Source: SLDF01 sp964537925 (GTDB taxonomy: Bacteria; Bacteroidota; Bacteroidia; Chitinophagales; Saprospiraceae). From it: DNA of 64,000 nucleotides. The notes beneath the pieces are model-generated. The model worked only from the letters and a program-made list of their open reading frames with translations. It had not been told where the DNA came from and did not search any database. Where the stretch lies: positions 930,001 through 994,000 of the forward strand of contig CAZICV010000001.1 of assembly GCA_964537925.1 (NCBI GenBank). Reading direction: 5' to 3'. A program made the translations under genes and the position numbers. Shown piece by piece: positions 9,701 through 17,961 of the stretch; positions within the stretch are counted from its first letter, which is position 1, and every line of letters starts with the position of its first letter.

Positions 9701-10139
9701 TCGCATAACCACCCTGGCATATATAGATGTCCAGCCAGCCGTCTTGGTTGATATCGACCATCACAGCCCCGGTACTCCAGTATTTGTTGGGTGGATTCAC
9801 TCCCGAGGATTCCGTAATATCTTCAAACTGAAGATTGCCCTTGTTCAGGTACAACCTGTTGGGGCCTTCATTAGCGGCGAAAAAGATATCCGGCAGACCG
9901 TCGTTGTTGACATCGCCTACTGTCACGCCCGCTCCGTTATAGTAGTGCGGGAAAGACAAGATATTCCTGTCGCCTGCCGGATCGTCGTTCAGCTGGTTGA
10001 CAAAATGTACGCCTGTCTCATCAGCACTCAGCAGACGGAACAGCGTCACTTCATCTCCGGTGTTTTGACTCAAACATCCCCCGGCCGCCAAAGTACAGGC
10101 AGCCATCAGGTACAGGTTACAGATAAAAGGCTTTCTCAT
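6765..10139 (-). CDS. FG-GAP/VCBS repeat and ASPIC/UnbV protein (CRTAC1-like), lipoprotein
   Basis: Large exported protein of 1124 aa, probably a calcium-binding surface or periplasmic protein; substrate unknown. The N-terminus MRKPFICNLYLMAAC runs into a lipobox with Cys22 (LAAGGC). A first series of FG-GAP repeats with calcium-loop motifs such as DVNNDGLPDIFF, DYDKDGDLDLYVLNE and DLDGDGWTDIYV covers about residues 50-510. An ASPIC/UnbV domain lies near residues 516-600 (GYASSMDHMLHFGLG, VVVEWLDGRIQEL). A second repeat series fills roughly 630-1100 (DVNGDGLEDFYIGGASGQ, DFDGDGDLDIFVGG). The repeated Asp-rich loops also make the DNA internally repetitive. In Bacteroidota such proteins are frequent near SusC/SusD-type uptake loci, but none is in this window. 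It is flanked by two other predicted lipoproteins on the same strand. Confidence 0.93.
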   Translation of the reverse strand: MRKPFICNLYLMAACTLAAGGCLSQNTGDEVTLFRLLSADETGVHFVNQLNDDPAGDRNILSFPHYYNGAGVTVGDVNNDGLPDIFFAANEGPNRLYLNKGNLQFEDITESSGVNPPNKYWSTGAVMVDINQDGWLDIYICQGGYAILPDEKHRQNLLLINNQDGTFTERAAEYGIHDSNESVSAAFFDYDKDGDLDLYVLNESKYAMVLLETVYQDLKDKRNLEAASGNLYRNDGGRFTRVTGQAGVLRYGYGLGLVVSDLDGDGWTDIYVANDYSVPDFMFINNGDGTFTDRIKEKTRQVPFFGMGCDIADFNNDGLLDIAVLDMATTDHVRDKTLMASMDVEGFWYFIDKMGYQYQYMFNSFQINNGNGTFSNIAALAGLLRSDWSWSALLADFDNDGFKDYFVTNGFKRYARDNDFRNLLARTRAQYGGIIPEHMKKELYGKMPEIRDPNFIYRNNGDLTFTRVSDTWGMDQPSFSNGCVYADLDGDGDLDLVVNNIDEKAFIYKNLAMEQKRGRFIQFKLEGDGGSASAYNAKVSIYYGADMQYQEFHPTRGYASSMDHMLHFGLGAAARLDRVVVEWLDGRIQELKDVPADQVVTLRQAAATGKAAAVVPAKRAFEEILPGTVGIDFVHRENPYNDFVTEILLPHKQSTLGPGITVGDVNGDGLEDFYIGGASGQPGTLYIQQEDGSFSAAANQPFGLDTASEDMGAAFFDADGDGDLDLYVVSGGGGEFAPDSPLLQDRLYINNYNSGNFMKVRAMPEMLSSGHVVRTSDFDGDGDLDIFVGGAAVPGRYPYPARSYLLRNDNKRFTDVTAEIAPDLLQPGIVKDAVWTDLDGDGQADLVVVGEWMPVLIFRNENGKLRDASAEYGTGNLKGCWYSVTAADLDGDGKPDLVLGNVGLNTKFFASEEKPFNVFADDFDGNGTCDIVLSKEYKGKLVPSRGRQCSSEQMPFIKSKFPTYKEFATAELKDILGKDKLSRSLHLQATTFASTVLINRGGGFERRQLPNLAQISPVNRIIVEDLDGDGHADLIIAGNMHDTEVETPRYDAGNGLVLLGNGHGDFRPVPGYKTGLFAAGNVKDMALLRKVAGGGALLVVAVNNGPVKVFRLKIPSSFEVKQVL

Positions 10140-10155
10140 ATCAGTGCGATTAAAA

Positions 10156-10191
10156 CCATGACAAGTCTGATCCTAAAACAGCCATGACAAG
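10156..10191. repeat. 10-bp direct repeat upstream of the ASPIC gene
   Basis: CCATGACAAG occurs at 10156-10165 and again at 10182-10191, 26 nt apart start to start, in the 97-nt gap upstream of the FG-GAP/ASPIC gene. Two helical turns of spacing would suit a regulator, but no protein can be assigned. Confidence 0.4.
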
Positions 10192-10236
10192 CGGCGGCAG
10201 CAAGCCTGGCATCCCGTACAGGCAAACGAAAAACAA

Positions 10237-11700
10237 CTACCGGGCAGCCGTAGAAGCATCGGTGAACCGATCGAGATAGGCTTTCCATACATAGTTGCCT
10301 ACTTTTCTACCCAGTTTAAGTCCTTCTACGTTGTCCGCCTGGATATGGTATCCTCCCATCACCCGGGAAAGCCCCGCCATATCGGCCGTCGCCGAAAAAG
10401 TCGGGAACCTGAGTACGACTGTATCCCCGACACTTTGCGGCTCCGTCAGCAGACCTGGTACCAACCTGACCTCCGCACCAAAATAATCGTTTCCCTTAAA
10501 CAGGCGCAATATCTCCGAACAGGCGCCGCTGACACAACTATGGCCGGAGACATAAGCCGGGAAAGGTGGACATACAAATGTCCCCGGAGAATATGGTATC
10601 CAGTCCTGGCCCGGCATGGTTATGATACCTTCACCGGGTCCTCCCCACCCCCTGATCTCCTTATCCTTGTACATCTCGTGTATCAGGGCAAACGGCCGGG
10701 CGTAGTCATAGTACATTTTGGTATCCCAGCAGGCTATGAAAGCATCCATAGCCGCCGCTTCGACCAGAAAGTACATCTTGACATCCTCATCCAGCGTATG
10801 GCGGTCGCGGGCTGATACATATCTGGCAAATTCAAGCCAGTGGCCGGCTTGCTGTACGGACCTGGGCCCGTCCCGCATAAACTCGACCAATGCCCTCTGC
10901 TCATCAGTCAACCCGGCCTGCAGGTCAATGACTTCCTGCAGTTCTGCTGCCAGCTGCTCTGATCCGATCGCAGGAGGCGGTCCGGGACGAAACTGATCCG
11001 CACGGTCCAGGATGAGCGGCGTGACCTTGTACCAATAAGGCGTCAGGCATTCCGGCGCAAACCTCCCACCTATTTCGTCCGCGAAGTACTTGGGTTGCCA
11101 GCGGCTTATTTCCTTATTGGTATCAGGACTGTTTACCGGCTTATAGCCTGTATAGTTGCTGTAAGGCCCATCAGATCCGTATATCTCGCCGTAGTGGTTG
11201 GAGCCATCGTTCTTCCTGATTTCGATCACTGTCCTGGCAGCAAGATTCCCTATACCGACAGGCGTATGCGGATCAAGCGACCGATCATCGGGATCAAAGC
11301 CCTTCTCTTTCATGAAAGCCCGGAACAGAAGGGAGTCACTGTAGAAGTATTCCTTCATTACGCCGTAGGCGGCATAGCTGATGGCTATTTCCTTATTCCG
11401 CATGGTGCGCTCCATCGGTGGCTGACGGGATGCCTGCTGAAGATAAACGGGCCGTGCCTCCGGGTCATAAACCGACCATGCATCGAATACGGCGGTGAAT
11501 ATCAGTCCCAGCATCCGGGAAGTAACCGTAGGCCGGGGGCGGAAGCGTTCGGTATCATTGGCCGTAGCTTCCAATGCCAGCCTGCCCCATTCATAGACCA
11601 TATTACCCTCCCAGTTCTCCGCCTCAGAAGCTGACCTGTCGGGCGATTGAGTACAGGATAGAAGAATAACCACAAAAGCGAGTAGAGAAAGTCTGCTCAT
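10237..11700 (-). CDS. Vanadium-dependent haloperoxidase / PAP2-family lipoprotein
   Basis: Member of the vanadium haloperoxidase-acid phosphatase superfamily, 487 aa from ATG 11700. The three conserved elements are visible in order: YYDYARPFALI (the Arg-Pro segment), FPAYVSGHSCVSGACSEIL (Ser-Gly-His acid-base site) and SRVMGGYHIQADNVEGLKLG (Arg...His site). The chosen start yields a short signal peptide with lipobox LLSC (MSRLSLLAFVVILLSC); an earlier in-frame start at 11802 would bury it. Location is therefore a membrane-anchored, exported enzyme. Bacteroidota homologues are usually annotated as vanadium-dependent haloperoxidases, but sequence alone cannot separate haloperoxidase from phosphatase activity. 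It precedes the ASPIC gene by 97 nt and may share its transcript. Confidence 0.88.
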   Translation of the reverse strand: MSRLSLLAFVVILLSCTQSPDRSASEAENWEGNMVYEWGRLALEATANDTERFRPRPTVTSRMLGLIFTAVFDAWSVYDPEARPVYLQQASRQPPMERTMRNKEIAISYAAYGVMKEYFYSDSLLFRAFMKEKGFDPDDRSLDPHTPVGIGNLAARTVIEIRKNDGSNHYGEIYGSDGPYSNYTGYKPVNSPDTNKEISRWQPKYFADEIGGRFAPECLTPYWYKVTPLILDRADQFRPGPPPAIGSEQLAAELQEVIDLQAGLTDEQRALVEFMRDGPRSVQQAGHWLEFARYVSARDRHTLDEDVKMYFLVEAAAMDAFIACWDTKMYYDYARPFALIHEMYKDKEIRGWGGPGEGIITMPGQDWIPYSPGTFVCPPFPAYVSGHSCVSGACSEILRLFKGNDYFGAEVRLVPGLLTEPQSVGDTVVLRFPTFSATADMAGLSRVMGGYHIQADNVEGLKLGRKVGNYVWKAYLDRFTDASTAAR

Positions 11701-11782
11701 CGTAGTAAGGGTTTTAGTACCAAGGACATATGAGCAGCAAGAAAGTATGCCATTCGCTTTATGCCTCTCAATCACAACTTCG

Positions 11783-11790
11783 CAAATATA
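11783..11790 (-). promoter_or_regulatory. Candidate -7 box for the haloperoxidase gene
   Basis: On the minus strand TATATTTG fits the Bacteroidota -7 consensus TAnnTTTG, about 80 nt upstream of ATG 11700. No good TTG lies at the expected 20-nt distance, so confidence is moderate. The surrounding 11750-11860 is AT-rich and without genes. Confidence 0.5.
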
Positions 11791-11909
11791 TGGTTGTGAC
11801 AATACTAATACACCATACCTACGTATATATCTTGTTCAAATAAAAAGTAGCCGGACTGCAAAGACATAGTGCCTGCATCCATCCTGTAAAACCCCTAAAA
11901 AACCTGCTC

Positions 11910-14900
11910 CTACATATTCCTGCGGTACTGGCCGCCCACCTCATAAAGAGCGTGTGTGATCTGCCCCAATGAGCAATACCTGGCCGCCTCTATCAGGTAG
12001 GTGAAGAGGTTCTCATTGCCGACGGCTGCTGCCTGGAGCTGCTGCAGGAGACCGGCCGAGCGATCCGTATGTGCTTGCTTGAGCTGTTGCAATGTCGCGA
12101 TCTGGTCTTCTTTCTCCTGCTCCGTGGCCCGGATCACTTCCTGCGGCAGTACAGTCGGAGAGCCATCCTTGCTCAGGAATGTATTCACGCCGATCACGGG
12201 CAGATCGCCGGTATGCTTCAGGGTCTCGTAGTAGAGGCTCTCGTCCTGGATCTTGCCGCGTTGGTACATTGTCTCCATAGCACCCAGTACGCCACCCCGT
12301 TCCGTGATGCGGTCAAATTCGGCCATCACTGCCTCTTCCACCAGGTCCGTCAGCTCGTCTATGATGAAGGCGCCCTGCAGGGGGTTTTCGTTTTTAGCCA
12401 GGCCCAGTTCGTGGTTGATGATCAGCTGGATGGCCATGGCCCTCCTCACCGACTCTTCGGTCGGTGTCGTGATCGCCTCGTCGTAGGCATTGGTATGGAG
12501 AGAGTTACAATTGTCGTAGATCGCATAGAGCGCCTGCAGTGTCGTACGGATATCGTTGAAGGCAATCTCCTGGGCGTGCAGCGAGCGCCCGGAGGTCTGG
12601 ATATGGTATTTGAGCTTCTGCGAGCGGTCGTTGGCATTGTACTTCTGCTTCATCGCCTTGGCCCAGATACGACGGGCTACCCGCCCGATGACCGCATATT
12701 CCGGATCGACCCCGTTGGAGAAGAAAAAGGAAAGGTTGGGCGCGAAATCATCCACATTCATCCCGCGTGATACATAGTACTCGACGAAGGTGAAGCCGTT
12801 GGCCAGCGTGAAAGCCAGCTGTGTGATCGGGTTGGCCCCGGCCTCGGCAATATGGTATCCCGAGATGGAGACTGAGTAGAAGTTGCGTACACGGTGATTG
12901 ATGAAGTACTCCTGTACATCGCCCATGAGCCGCAGCGAAAACTCCGTGGAGAAGATACAGGTATTCTGTGCCTGGTCCTCTTTGAGGATATCTGCCTGGA
13001 CAGTGCCTCGTGTGGCCGATAGTGCATATGCCTTGATCCGCTCATAGACTTCGGGCTCCAGCACCTGGTCGCCCGTGATACCGAGCATCAGCAGGCCAAG
13101 CCCGTCGTTGCCATCGGGTACGGGGGCATTGTATTGCGGGCGGGGCAGGCCGCGGTCGTCGTAAAGTTCTTTTTTCCGCGCTTCCACCAGGTGTTCCAGT
13201 CCGTGTTCGCGGATGTATTTCTCGCACTGCTGATCGATAGCTGTATTCATGTAGAACGCACAGATAGCAGCAGCCGGGCCGTTGATGGTCATGGATACCG
13301 AAGTGCGCGGATCGCAGAGATCGAAACCGCTGTACAGTTTCTTGGCGTCGTCCAGGCAACAGATACTGACGCCGGAGTTGCCGATCTTGCCGTATATATC
13401 GGGGCGGTGATCCGGATCCTCTCCGTAGAGGGTCACAGAGTCAAAAGCCGTAGACAGGCGATTGGCCGGCATCCCGGCCGACAGGTAATGAAACCGCTTG
13501 TTAGTCCGCTCTGGTCCTCCCTCCCCCGCAAACATCCTGGTGGGATCTTCTTCCTTGCGCTTAAAAGGGAATACACCGGCCGCATAGGGAAACTCTCCGG
13601 GGACATTCTCCTGGAGACTCCACTCAAGTATCTCCCCCCAGTCCCTGAATCTTGGCAGCACTACCCTCGGTATACGCGTATGGGACAGCGACTCTGTATA
13701 CGTCGGCACGCGGATCTCCTTGTCACGGACCTTGTACACATACTCGTCGGACCGGTAAGAGGCTTTCTTCTCCTCCCAGCTATCCAGTATCCTGCGGCAC
13801 TGGCCGTCGAGCTGCAGGTTCAGATCCTCATAGCTCCGCTGCAGTGCACCATATACAGTCTGTTTGTCCGCTATATCCTGACCGGCCAGCACTTCCATAG
13901 CGATATGCAGGCTGTACAACCGAGAGGCGACTTTCGACTGCTGTGCCACCCACTGGTTATAGGCGCGGATCTGGTCCGTGATCTCGGACAGGTAACGGGT
14001 GCGGTGAGGCGGTATGATGAAGATTTTCTCACTCTCCCCCACAGGAAGCTGCAGTGAAGAGCCGAGGTCAGCACCTGTCCTGGATGTGATCACACCCATC
14101 AGGCTCTTGTAAAGTGTGTTGGTACCGGGGTCGTTGAACTGTGACGCGATCGTGCCGAATACCGGGATCTCTTCAAGCGGCACATCCCAGAGCTGGTGGT
14201 TGCGCTTGTACTGTTTGCGCACGTCCCGCAGGGCGTCCTGTGCACCGCGCTTGTCGAATTTGTTGATCGCGATCACATCCGCGAAGTCGAGCATGTCGAT
14301 CTTCTCCAGCTGTGTAGCTGCTCCGTACTCTGGAGTCATGACGTAGAGCGACGCGTCCGAGTGGTCGATAATCTCTGTATCCGACTGCCCGATACCCGAG
14401 GTTTCCAGGACGATCAGGTCGTACCCGGCCGCCTTAAGCACATGCACAGCAGCCTGGACATACTTCGACAGGGCCAGGTTGCTCTGTCGCGTCGCGAGTG
14501 AGCGCATGAATACACGCGGGTTGTTGACCGAATTCATACGGATACGGTCGCCGAGAAGCGCGCCACCGGTCTTGCGCTTGGACGGGTCTACGGAGATCAC
14601 CCCGATGGTCTTGTCGGGAAAATCCAGCAGGTAGCGACGTATCAGCTCGTCCACGAGACTGGACTTGCCTGCACCACCTGTACCCGTGATACCCAGCACA
14701 GGAGCCTGGGAGCCGGCAGCCAGCTGTTCGACCTCTGCCATCTGTGCGCCATACTGTTCCGGAAAGTTTTCAAACGCGCTGATCGTACGTGCCACTACAC
14801 CGGGATTGGATACGCTCAGCGACTTCAGTTCGCCGTTGAGCGACTGTCCTAACGGGAAATCAGCCTTCTCGAGCAGATCGTTGATCATGCCCTGAAGCCC

Positions 14901-15290
14901 CATCGAGCGGCCGTCGTCCGGCGAATAAAGCCTGGTCACCCCGTATTGCTGCAGGTCGTCTATCTCCCCGGGAAGAATGGTGCCGCCGCCGCCGCCAAAA
15001 ATGCGTATTCCTTCGGCTCCCTTGTCCCGGAGCAGGTCATACATGTACCGGAAATATTCGTTGTGCCCGCCCTGGTAACTGGTGATGGCAATTGCCTGTG
15101 CATCCTCCTGGATCGCAGCATTCACTATCTCCTCCACAGAACGATTGTGCCCCAGGTGGATCACTTCGGCGCCTGACTGCTGCATGATACGCCGCATGAT
15201 ATTGATCGCTGCATCGTGCCCGTCGAAGAGGGAAGCTGCAGTGACGACACGGACTTTGTTCACAGGGTGGTAGGGGGTTGCTTCTTTCAT
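11910..15290 (-). CDS. icmF: Fused isobutyryl-CoA mutase (IcmF), methylmalonyl-CoA mutase family
   Basis: Adenosylcobalamin-dependent acyl-CoA mutase carrying its own G-protein chaperone; known IcmF proteins interconvert isobutyryl-CoA and n-butyryl-CoA. The 1126 residues show the canonical order: B12-binding domain at about 13-140 with SLFDGHDAA (axial-ligand His25) and GGGGT, then a MeaI-like GTPase domain with P-loop GTGGAGKSS at about 203-211 and the base motif NKFDKRG, then the TIM-barrel substrate domain with LSTAFDSVTLYGEDP, GKIGNSGVSI and SISGYHIAEAGANP. The order B12-GTPase-barrel separates it from ordinary methylmalonyl-CoA mutase subunits. A -7 box and a 16-bp near-palindrome lie in its 79-nt upstream gap. 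It implies B12 use and short branched or straight acyl-CoA metabolism; no other pathway gene is adjacent. Confidence 0.95.
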   Translation of the reverse strand: MKEATPYHPVNKVRVVTAASLFDGHDAAINIMRRIMQQSGAEVIHLGHNRSVEEIVNAAIQEDAQAIAITSYQGGHNEYFRYMYDLLRDKGAEGIRIFGGGGGTILPGEIDDLQQYGVTRLYSPDDGRSMGLQGMINDLLEKADFPLGQSLNGELKSLSVSNPGVVARTISAFENFPEQYGAQMAEVEQLAAGSQAPVLGITGTGGAGKSSLVDELIRRYLLDFPDKTIGVISVDPSKRKTGGALLGDRIRMNSVNNPRVFMRSLATRQSNLALSKYVQAAVHVLKAAGYDLIVLETSGIGQSDTEIIDHSDASLYVMTPEYGAATQLEKIDMLDFADVIAINKFDKRGAQDALRDVRKQYKRNHQLWDVPLEEIPVFGTIASQFNDPGTNTLYKSLMGVITSRTGADLGSSLQLPVGESEKIFIIPPHRTRYLSEITDQIRAYNQWVAQQSKVASRLYSLHIAMEVLAGQDIADKQTVYGALQRSYEDLNLQLDGQCRRILDSWEEKKASYRSDEYVYKVRDKEIRVPTYTESLSHTRIPRVVLPRFRDWGEILEWSLQENVPGEFPYAAGVFPFKRKEEDPTRMFAGEGGPERTNKRFHYLSAGMPANRLSTAFDSVTLYGEDPDHRPDIYGKIGNSGVSICCLDDAKKLYSGFDLCDPRTSVSMTINGPAAAICAFYMNTAIDQQCEKYIREHGLEHLVEARKKELYDDRGLPRPQYNAPVPDGNDGLGLLMLGITGDQVLEPEVYERIKAYALSATRGTVQADILKEDQAQNTCIFSTEFSLRLMGDVQEYFINHRVRNFYSVSISGYHIAEAGANPITQLAFTLANGFTFVEYYVSRGMNVDDFAPNLSFFFSNGVDPEYAVIGRVARRIWAKAMKQKYNANDRSQKLKYHIQTSGRSLHAQEIAFNDIRTTLQALYAIYDNCNSLHTNAYDEAITTPTEESVRRAMAIQLIINHELGLAKNENPLQGAFIIDELTDLVEEAVMAEFDRITERGGVLGAMETMYQRGKIQDESLYYETLKHTGDLPVIGVNTFLSKDGSPTVLPQEVIRATEQEKEDQIATLQQLKQAHTDRSAGLLQQLQAAAVGNENLFTYLIEAARYCSLGQITHALYEVGGQYRRNM

Positions 15291-15320
15291 GAATCCAGGT
15301 CTTTGATATAGTCGGGAAAC

Positions 15321-15336
15321 GAACGAACGTTTGTTC
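15321..15336. promoter_or_regulatory. Palindromic operator candidate in the icmF leader
   Basis: GAACGAACGTTTGTTC is a 16-bp inverted repeat with one mismatched pair. It sits 31 nt upstream of the icmF ATG and just downstream of the -7 box, where a bound repressor would block transcription. The form resembles operators of TetR-family acyl-CoA regulators; no such regulator gene is in the window, so the assignment is inference. Confidence 0.5.
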
Positions 15337-15346
15337 TAAACCGCTG

Positions 15347-15354
15347 CAAAGCTA
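15347..15354 (-). promoter_or_regulatory. Candidate -7 box of icmF
   Basis: TAGCTTTG on the minus strand matches TAnnTTTG, predicting a start near 15341 and a leader of about 50 nt. No clear TTG is seen 20 nt upstream, where the 3' end of the Nudix gene lies. Confidence 0.55.
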
Positions 15355-15369
15355 CAAATTTTCAGGCAG

Positions 15370-16002
15370 CTACAGGGCTGCGGGCCTCTCCAGGACATGC
15401 AGCAGCTCGCTGAGTATCATCGCCGTAGCGCCCCAGATCACACGACCCGAGGCATCGAAGTACGGTACGTCCTTGACCTTCATGCCATTGCCCAGCAGCA
15501 TGTCCGTATGCTTTCGGTTGTCCGGCAGGATAAAATGCCGGAGGGGGACCTCCAGTATGGAAGCCACCTCGGTCTGCTGACCGACGAAACCGGAGTGACG
15601 ATCCGTGTATCCGACCACCGGATGCACCAGGAAACCAGAGACAGGTATGTACAAGGGCGTCAGGCTGCCGATCACCCTGACCGAACCCGGTTCTACTGCG
15701 ATCTCTTCATAGGCCTCCCTGACGGCACAGGCTTCGATGGTCTCCCCGGGCTCTCTCTTACCTCCCGGAAAGCTGATCTGGCCGCTGTGCCGGTCCCGGT
15801 CATTGGAGCTGGTCCGCTCGATGAATACGGTCCACCAGTCATCCTGCCTGGGGTAGCAAAGTATCAGGACAGCCGCATCGGTAGCATCCGGAGGTGCAGG
15901 CCATAGCTTGCGCCTGAACGCATGCGCCATTTCGATCTGAGCCGGCTCCCCCGGCAAAGGTTGCTGCAGCCGCTTTTCCAGCCTGTGTATCCAGTCTTCC
16001 AT
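15370..16002 (-). CDS. CoA-type Nudix hydrolase
   Basis: Predicted coenzyme A/acyl-CoA diphosphatase of the NudL/YeaB type, 210 aa. The Nudix box is intact: GGKREPGETIEACAVREAYEE. It is preceded by the family-specific segment RTSSNDRDRHSGQISFPGG, which distinguishes CoA hydrolases from other Nudix enzymes. Expected reaction: CoA to 3',5'-ADP plus phosphopantetheine, with divalent metal. It lies 69 nt downstream of hemD and 79 nt upstream of icmF, an acyl-CoA enzyme; a shared link to CoA metabolism is possible but icmF appears to have its own promoter. Confidence 0.9.
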   Translation of the reverse strand: MEDWIHRLEKRLQQPLPGEPAQIEMAHAFRRKLWPAPPDATDAAVLILCYPRQDDWWTVFIERTSSNDRDRHSGQISFPGGKREPGETIEACAVREAYEEIAVEPGSVRVIGSLTPLYIPVSGFLVHPVVGYTDRHSGFVGQQTEVASILEVPLRHFILPDNRKHTDMLLGNGMKVKDVPYFDASGRVIWGATAMILSELLHVLERPAAL

Positions 16003-16071
16003 AGAGCTACAAACAGATGTAGGCCACCCATCGGTTCACAAATAAAACAGGACCCGGTCACCCGGTACAGG

Positions 16072-16848
16072 TCATTCCTTATTGGAGACCTTCAGATAGT
16101 TTTCCAGCGCCATAGTCATAGAGGGAGACTCGGGCGTCGGAGCCTTGATGTTGATAAAGAGATCGTGGCCTTCGGCTGCCTTCTGTGTGAAGTTTCCGAA
16201 TACCGCTATACGTGTCTCATTCTGCCGGAAGTCGGGAAAGTTCTCGTACAGCGACTGTATATCGATCGGGCTGAAGAAAACCAACACATCATACGTGATA
16301 TCTTTGAGGTCGCTCAGATCAGAACTGACGGAGCGAAACATCATGGCTTCCTGGAAGTTGATCTTCTTCGATTCAAGGAACTTGACCACATCCGGGCTAC
16401 CCAGATTGGAACAGGGCAGCAGGAATTTTTCCTTGTTGTGCTTCTGGAAATAGTTGGCAAGATCCTCGATAGACTTGTTACCTACAAACACTTTACGCTT
16501 GCGGTAGAGTATAAATTTCTGCAGGTAATTGGCCACTGCCTCGCTACTGCAGAAATACTTGGTCTCCTGTGACATCTTGATACGCATCTCCTCGCACATG
16601 CGGAAGAAATGCTCAATGGCACTCCTGGACGTCAGTATGATGGCGGTGTATTCGTCGGGCCTGATCCTGAACTTGCGAAATTCTTTCTCCGGGACGGGAT
16701 CTACCTGCACAAACGGCCTGAAGTCAATCTGTAAACCGTATTTCTCCTCTAGTTCAAAGTAGGGCGAGCGTTGTGGTTTGGGCTGAGAGACAAGAATCGT
16801 TTGAACTTTCTTGTAAGTCTCTTTTTTTGCTGAACTCATTACCGACAT
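16072..16848 (-). CDS. hemD: Uroporphyrinogen-III synthase
   Basis: Cyclises hydroxymethylbilane to uroporphyrinogen III in haem and corrin synthesis. The 258-aa protein has the two-lobed HemD pattern: VQTILVSQPKPQRSPY at the N-terminus, AIILTSRSAIEHFF, FLLPCSNLGSPDVVKFL and DVLVFFSPIDIQSLYENF, with RIAVFGNFTQKAAEGHD near the end. HemD is weakly conserved in general, but this version is typical of Bacteroidota. An alternative start is ATG 16839. It follows the DUF4271 membrane protein by 44 nt, a pairing common in the phylum, so the two are likely co-transcribed. Confidence 0.9.
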   Translation of the reverse strand: MSVMSSAKKETYKKVQTILVSQPKPQRSPYFELEEKYGLQIDFRPFVQVDPVPEKEFRKFRIRPDEYTAIILTSRSAIEHFFRMCEEMRIKMSQETKYFCSSEAVANYLQKFILYRKRKVFVGNKSIEDLANYFQKHNKEKFLLPCSNLGSPDVVKFLESKKINFQEAMMFRSVSSDLSDLKDITYDVLVFFSPIDIQSLYENFPDFRQNETRIAVFGNFTQKAAEGHDLFINIKAPTPESPSMTMALENYLKVSNKE

Positions 16849-16892
16849 TCCGCAACTATTGGTTAATGAAACACACCCTGAGATCTTTCAGA

Positions 16893-17909
16893 TCAAATAC
16901 TTTGCGAAAGTTTCCAAATGATCAGAATAGGTGCAATTTCGACGGTGCAAAGATAAACAAAAAAATGAAATAGGTTTTGTACCAAGAAATTCACGCTGAA
17001 TACCAGGCCCCTGAACTGGCGCGCAAAGTAGCACAGCAGCCACAGGCCCGTGCCGGCCAGACCAGCCCCCGCAGCCAAGCCGTCGGGACCATATGCCACC
17101 AAAGCATTGAAAGGTAATAGTAACAAACCAAGCAGGCAGTTGAACACGATGATGGTGGCATTGTATTGCCGGGCGGCTTTCTGCACGGGAAATACCAGCG
17201 ACAAGCTATAGATCACCGCGTGTTTGAGACCGTACACAAGGCATACCAGCAGGATACAGGCCCCCAGCAATACCGGCCCCTCATGCCACAGATCGAATCC
17301 CAGCCAGGGCAGGTTGAGGTAGAGGAAGAGGCCAGCATTGAGCACAAAGAAAAGGTAGAATGCACCCATCCGGAAACGCACGGGATCGTTGACCGACCTG
17401 AACAAGAGTTTGAGATAGTTTTCATTGATTGCAGCCCGGTACATACGCAATATGAAGCTGCGGTACATACTCACCAGGATACCCAGGAATACCAGCAAGA
17501 GCAGCAGTACCACAAACAGCAGGTCACCGTCCGCACGCTCTACACCCTGGGCACGCTCACGCTGTTCCCAGTCATCCGGCAAGTCCGGCATACGTATCAC
17601 TTCAAAGGGATTCTGCTCCAGAACGAGGGTGTCCCGCACAGAAACCTGTATCTCCATAGCGACCGGCTGCCCGGCCGATACACTATCGATAACCGGATCT
17701 TCGGAAAAGTGTGCGGTCACCGTATCCGCGGCAACTGTAACCGCCGTATCCGCCATCTGCCCCTCGGACTGTCGGACCTGCCTGGCAGAATCCAGCCAGG
17801 CGCCTGTCCTGTTTTTGATATCAAAGGGATTCCAGCCCTGCTGCGCGTGCAACACGGAAGCCAGAAACAGGATCGCCAGGACCCAACCGCTACGGCGAAT
17901 CGGACTCAC
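16893..17909 (-). CDS. DUF4271 integral membrane protein
   Basis: Phylum-specific membrane protein of 338 aa with unknown function. It starts with a likely signal peptide (WVLAILFLASVLHAQ), has an extracytoplasmic region of about 100 residues rich in Asp, Val and Thr, then several hydrophobic helices beginning with LFVVLLLLLVFLGILVSMY and continuing to the C-terminus. In Bacteroidota this family commonly sits directly upstream of hemD, as here. That context suggests a role around haem or envelope biology, but nothing in the sequence shows a catalytic site. Confidence 0.8.
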   Translation of the reverse strand: MSPIRRSGWVLAILFLASVLHAQQGWNPFDIKNRTGAWLDSARQVRQSEGQMADTAVTVAADTVTAHFSEDPVIDSVSAGQPVAMEIQVSVRDTLVLEQNPFEVIRMPDLPDDWEQRERAQGVERADGDLLFVVLLLLLVFLGILVSMYRSFILRMYRAAINENYLKLLFRSVNDPVRFRMGAFYLFFVLNAGLFLYLNLPWLGFDLWHEGPVLLGACILLVCLVYGLKHAVIYSLSLVFPVQKAARQYNATIIVFNCLLGLLLLPFNALVAYGPDGLAAGAGLAGTGLWLLCYFARQFRGLVFSVNFLVQNLFHFFVYLCTVEIAPILIIWKLSQSI

Positions 17910-17961
17910 TTATGTGCAAAGCTGCAAAAACTGTGCTAAAAAAACGACTTGTTCGCCTCGT

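Noticed and set aside
13134..14057. 307-aa plus-strand frame opposite icmF
   Set aside because: Exactly antisense to a well-supported conserved gene; an artefact of GC-rich codon structure.
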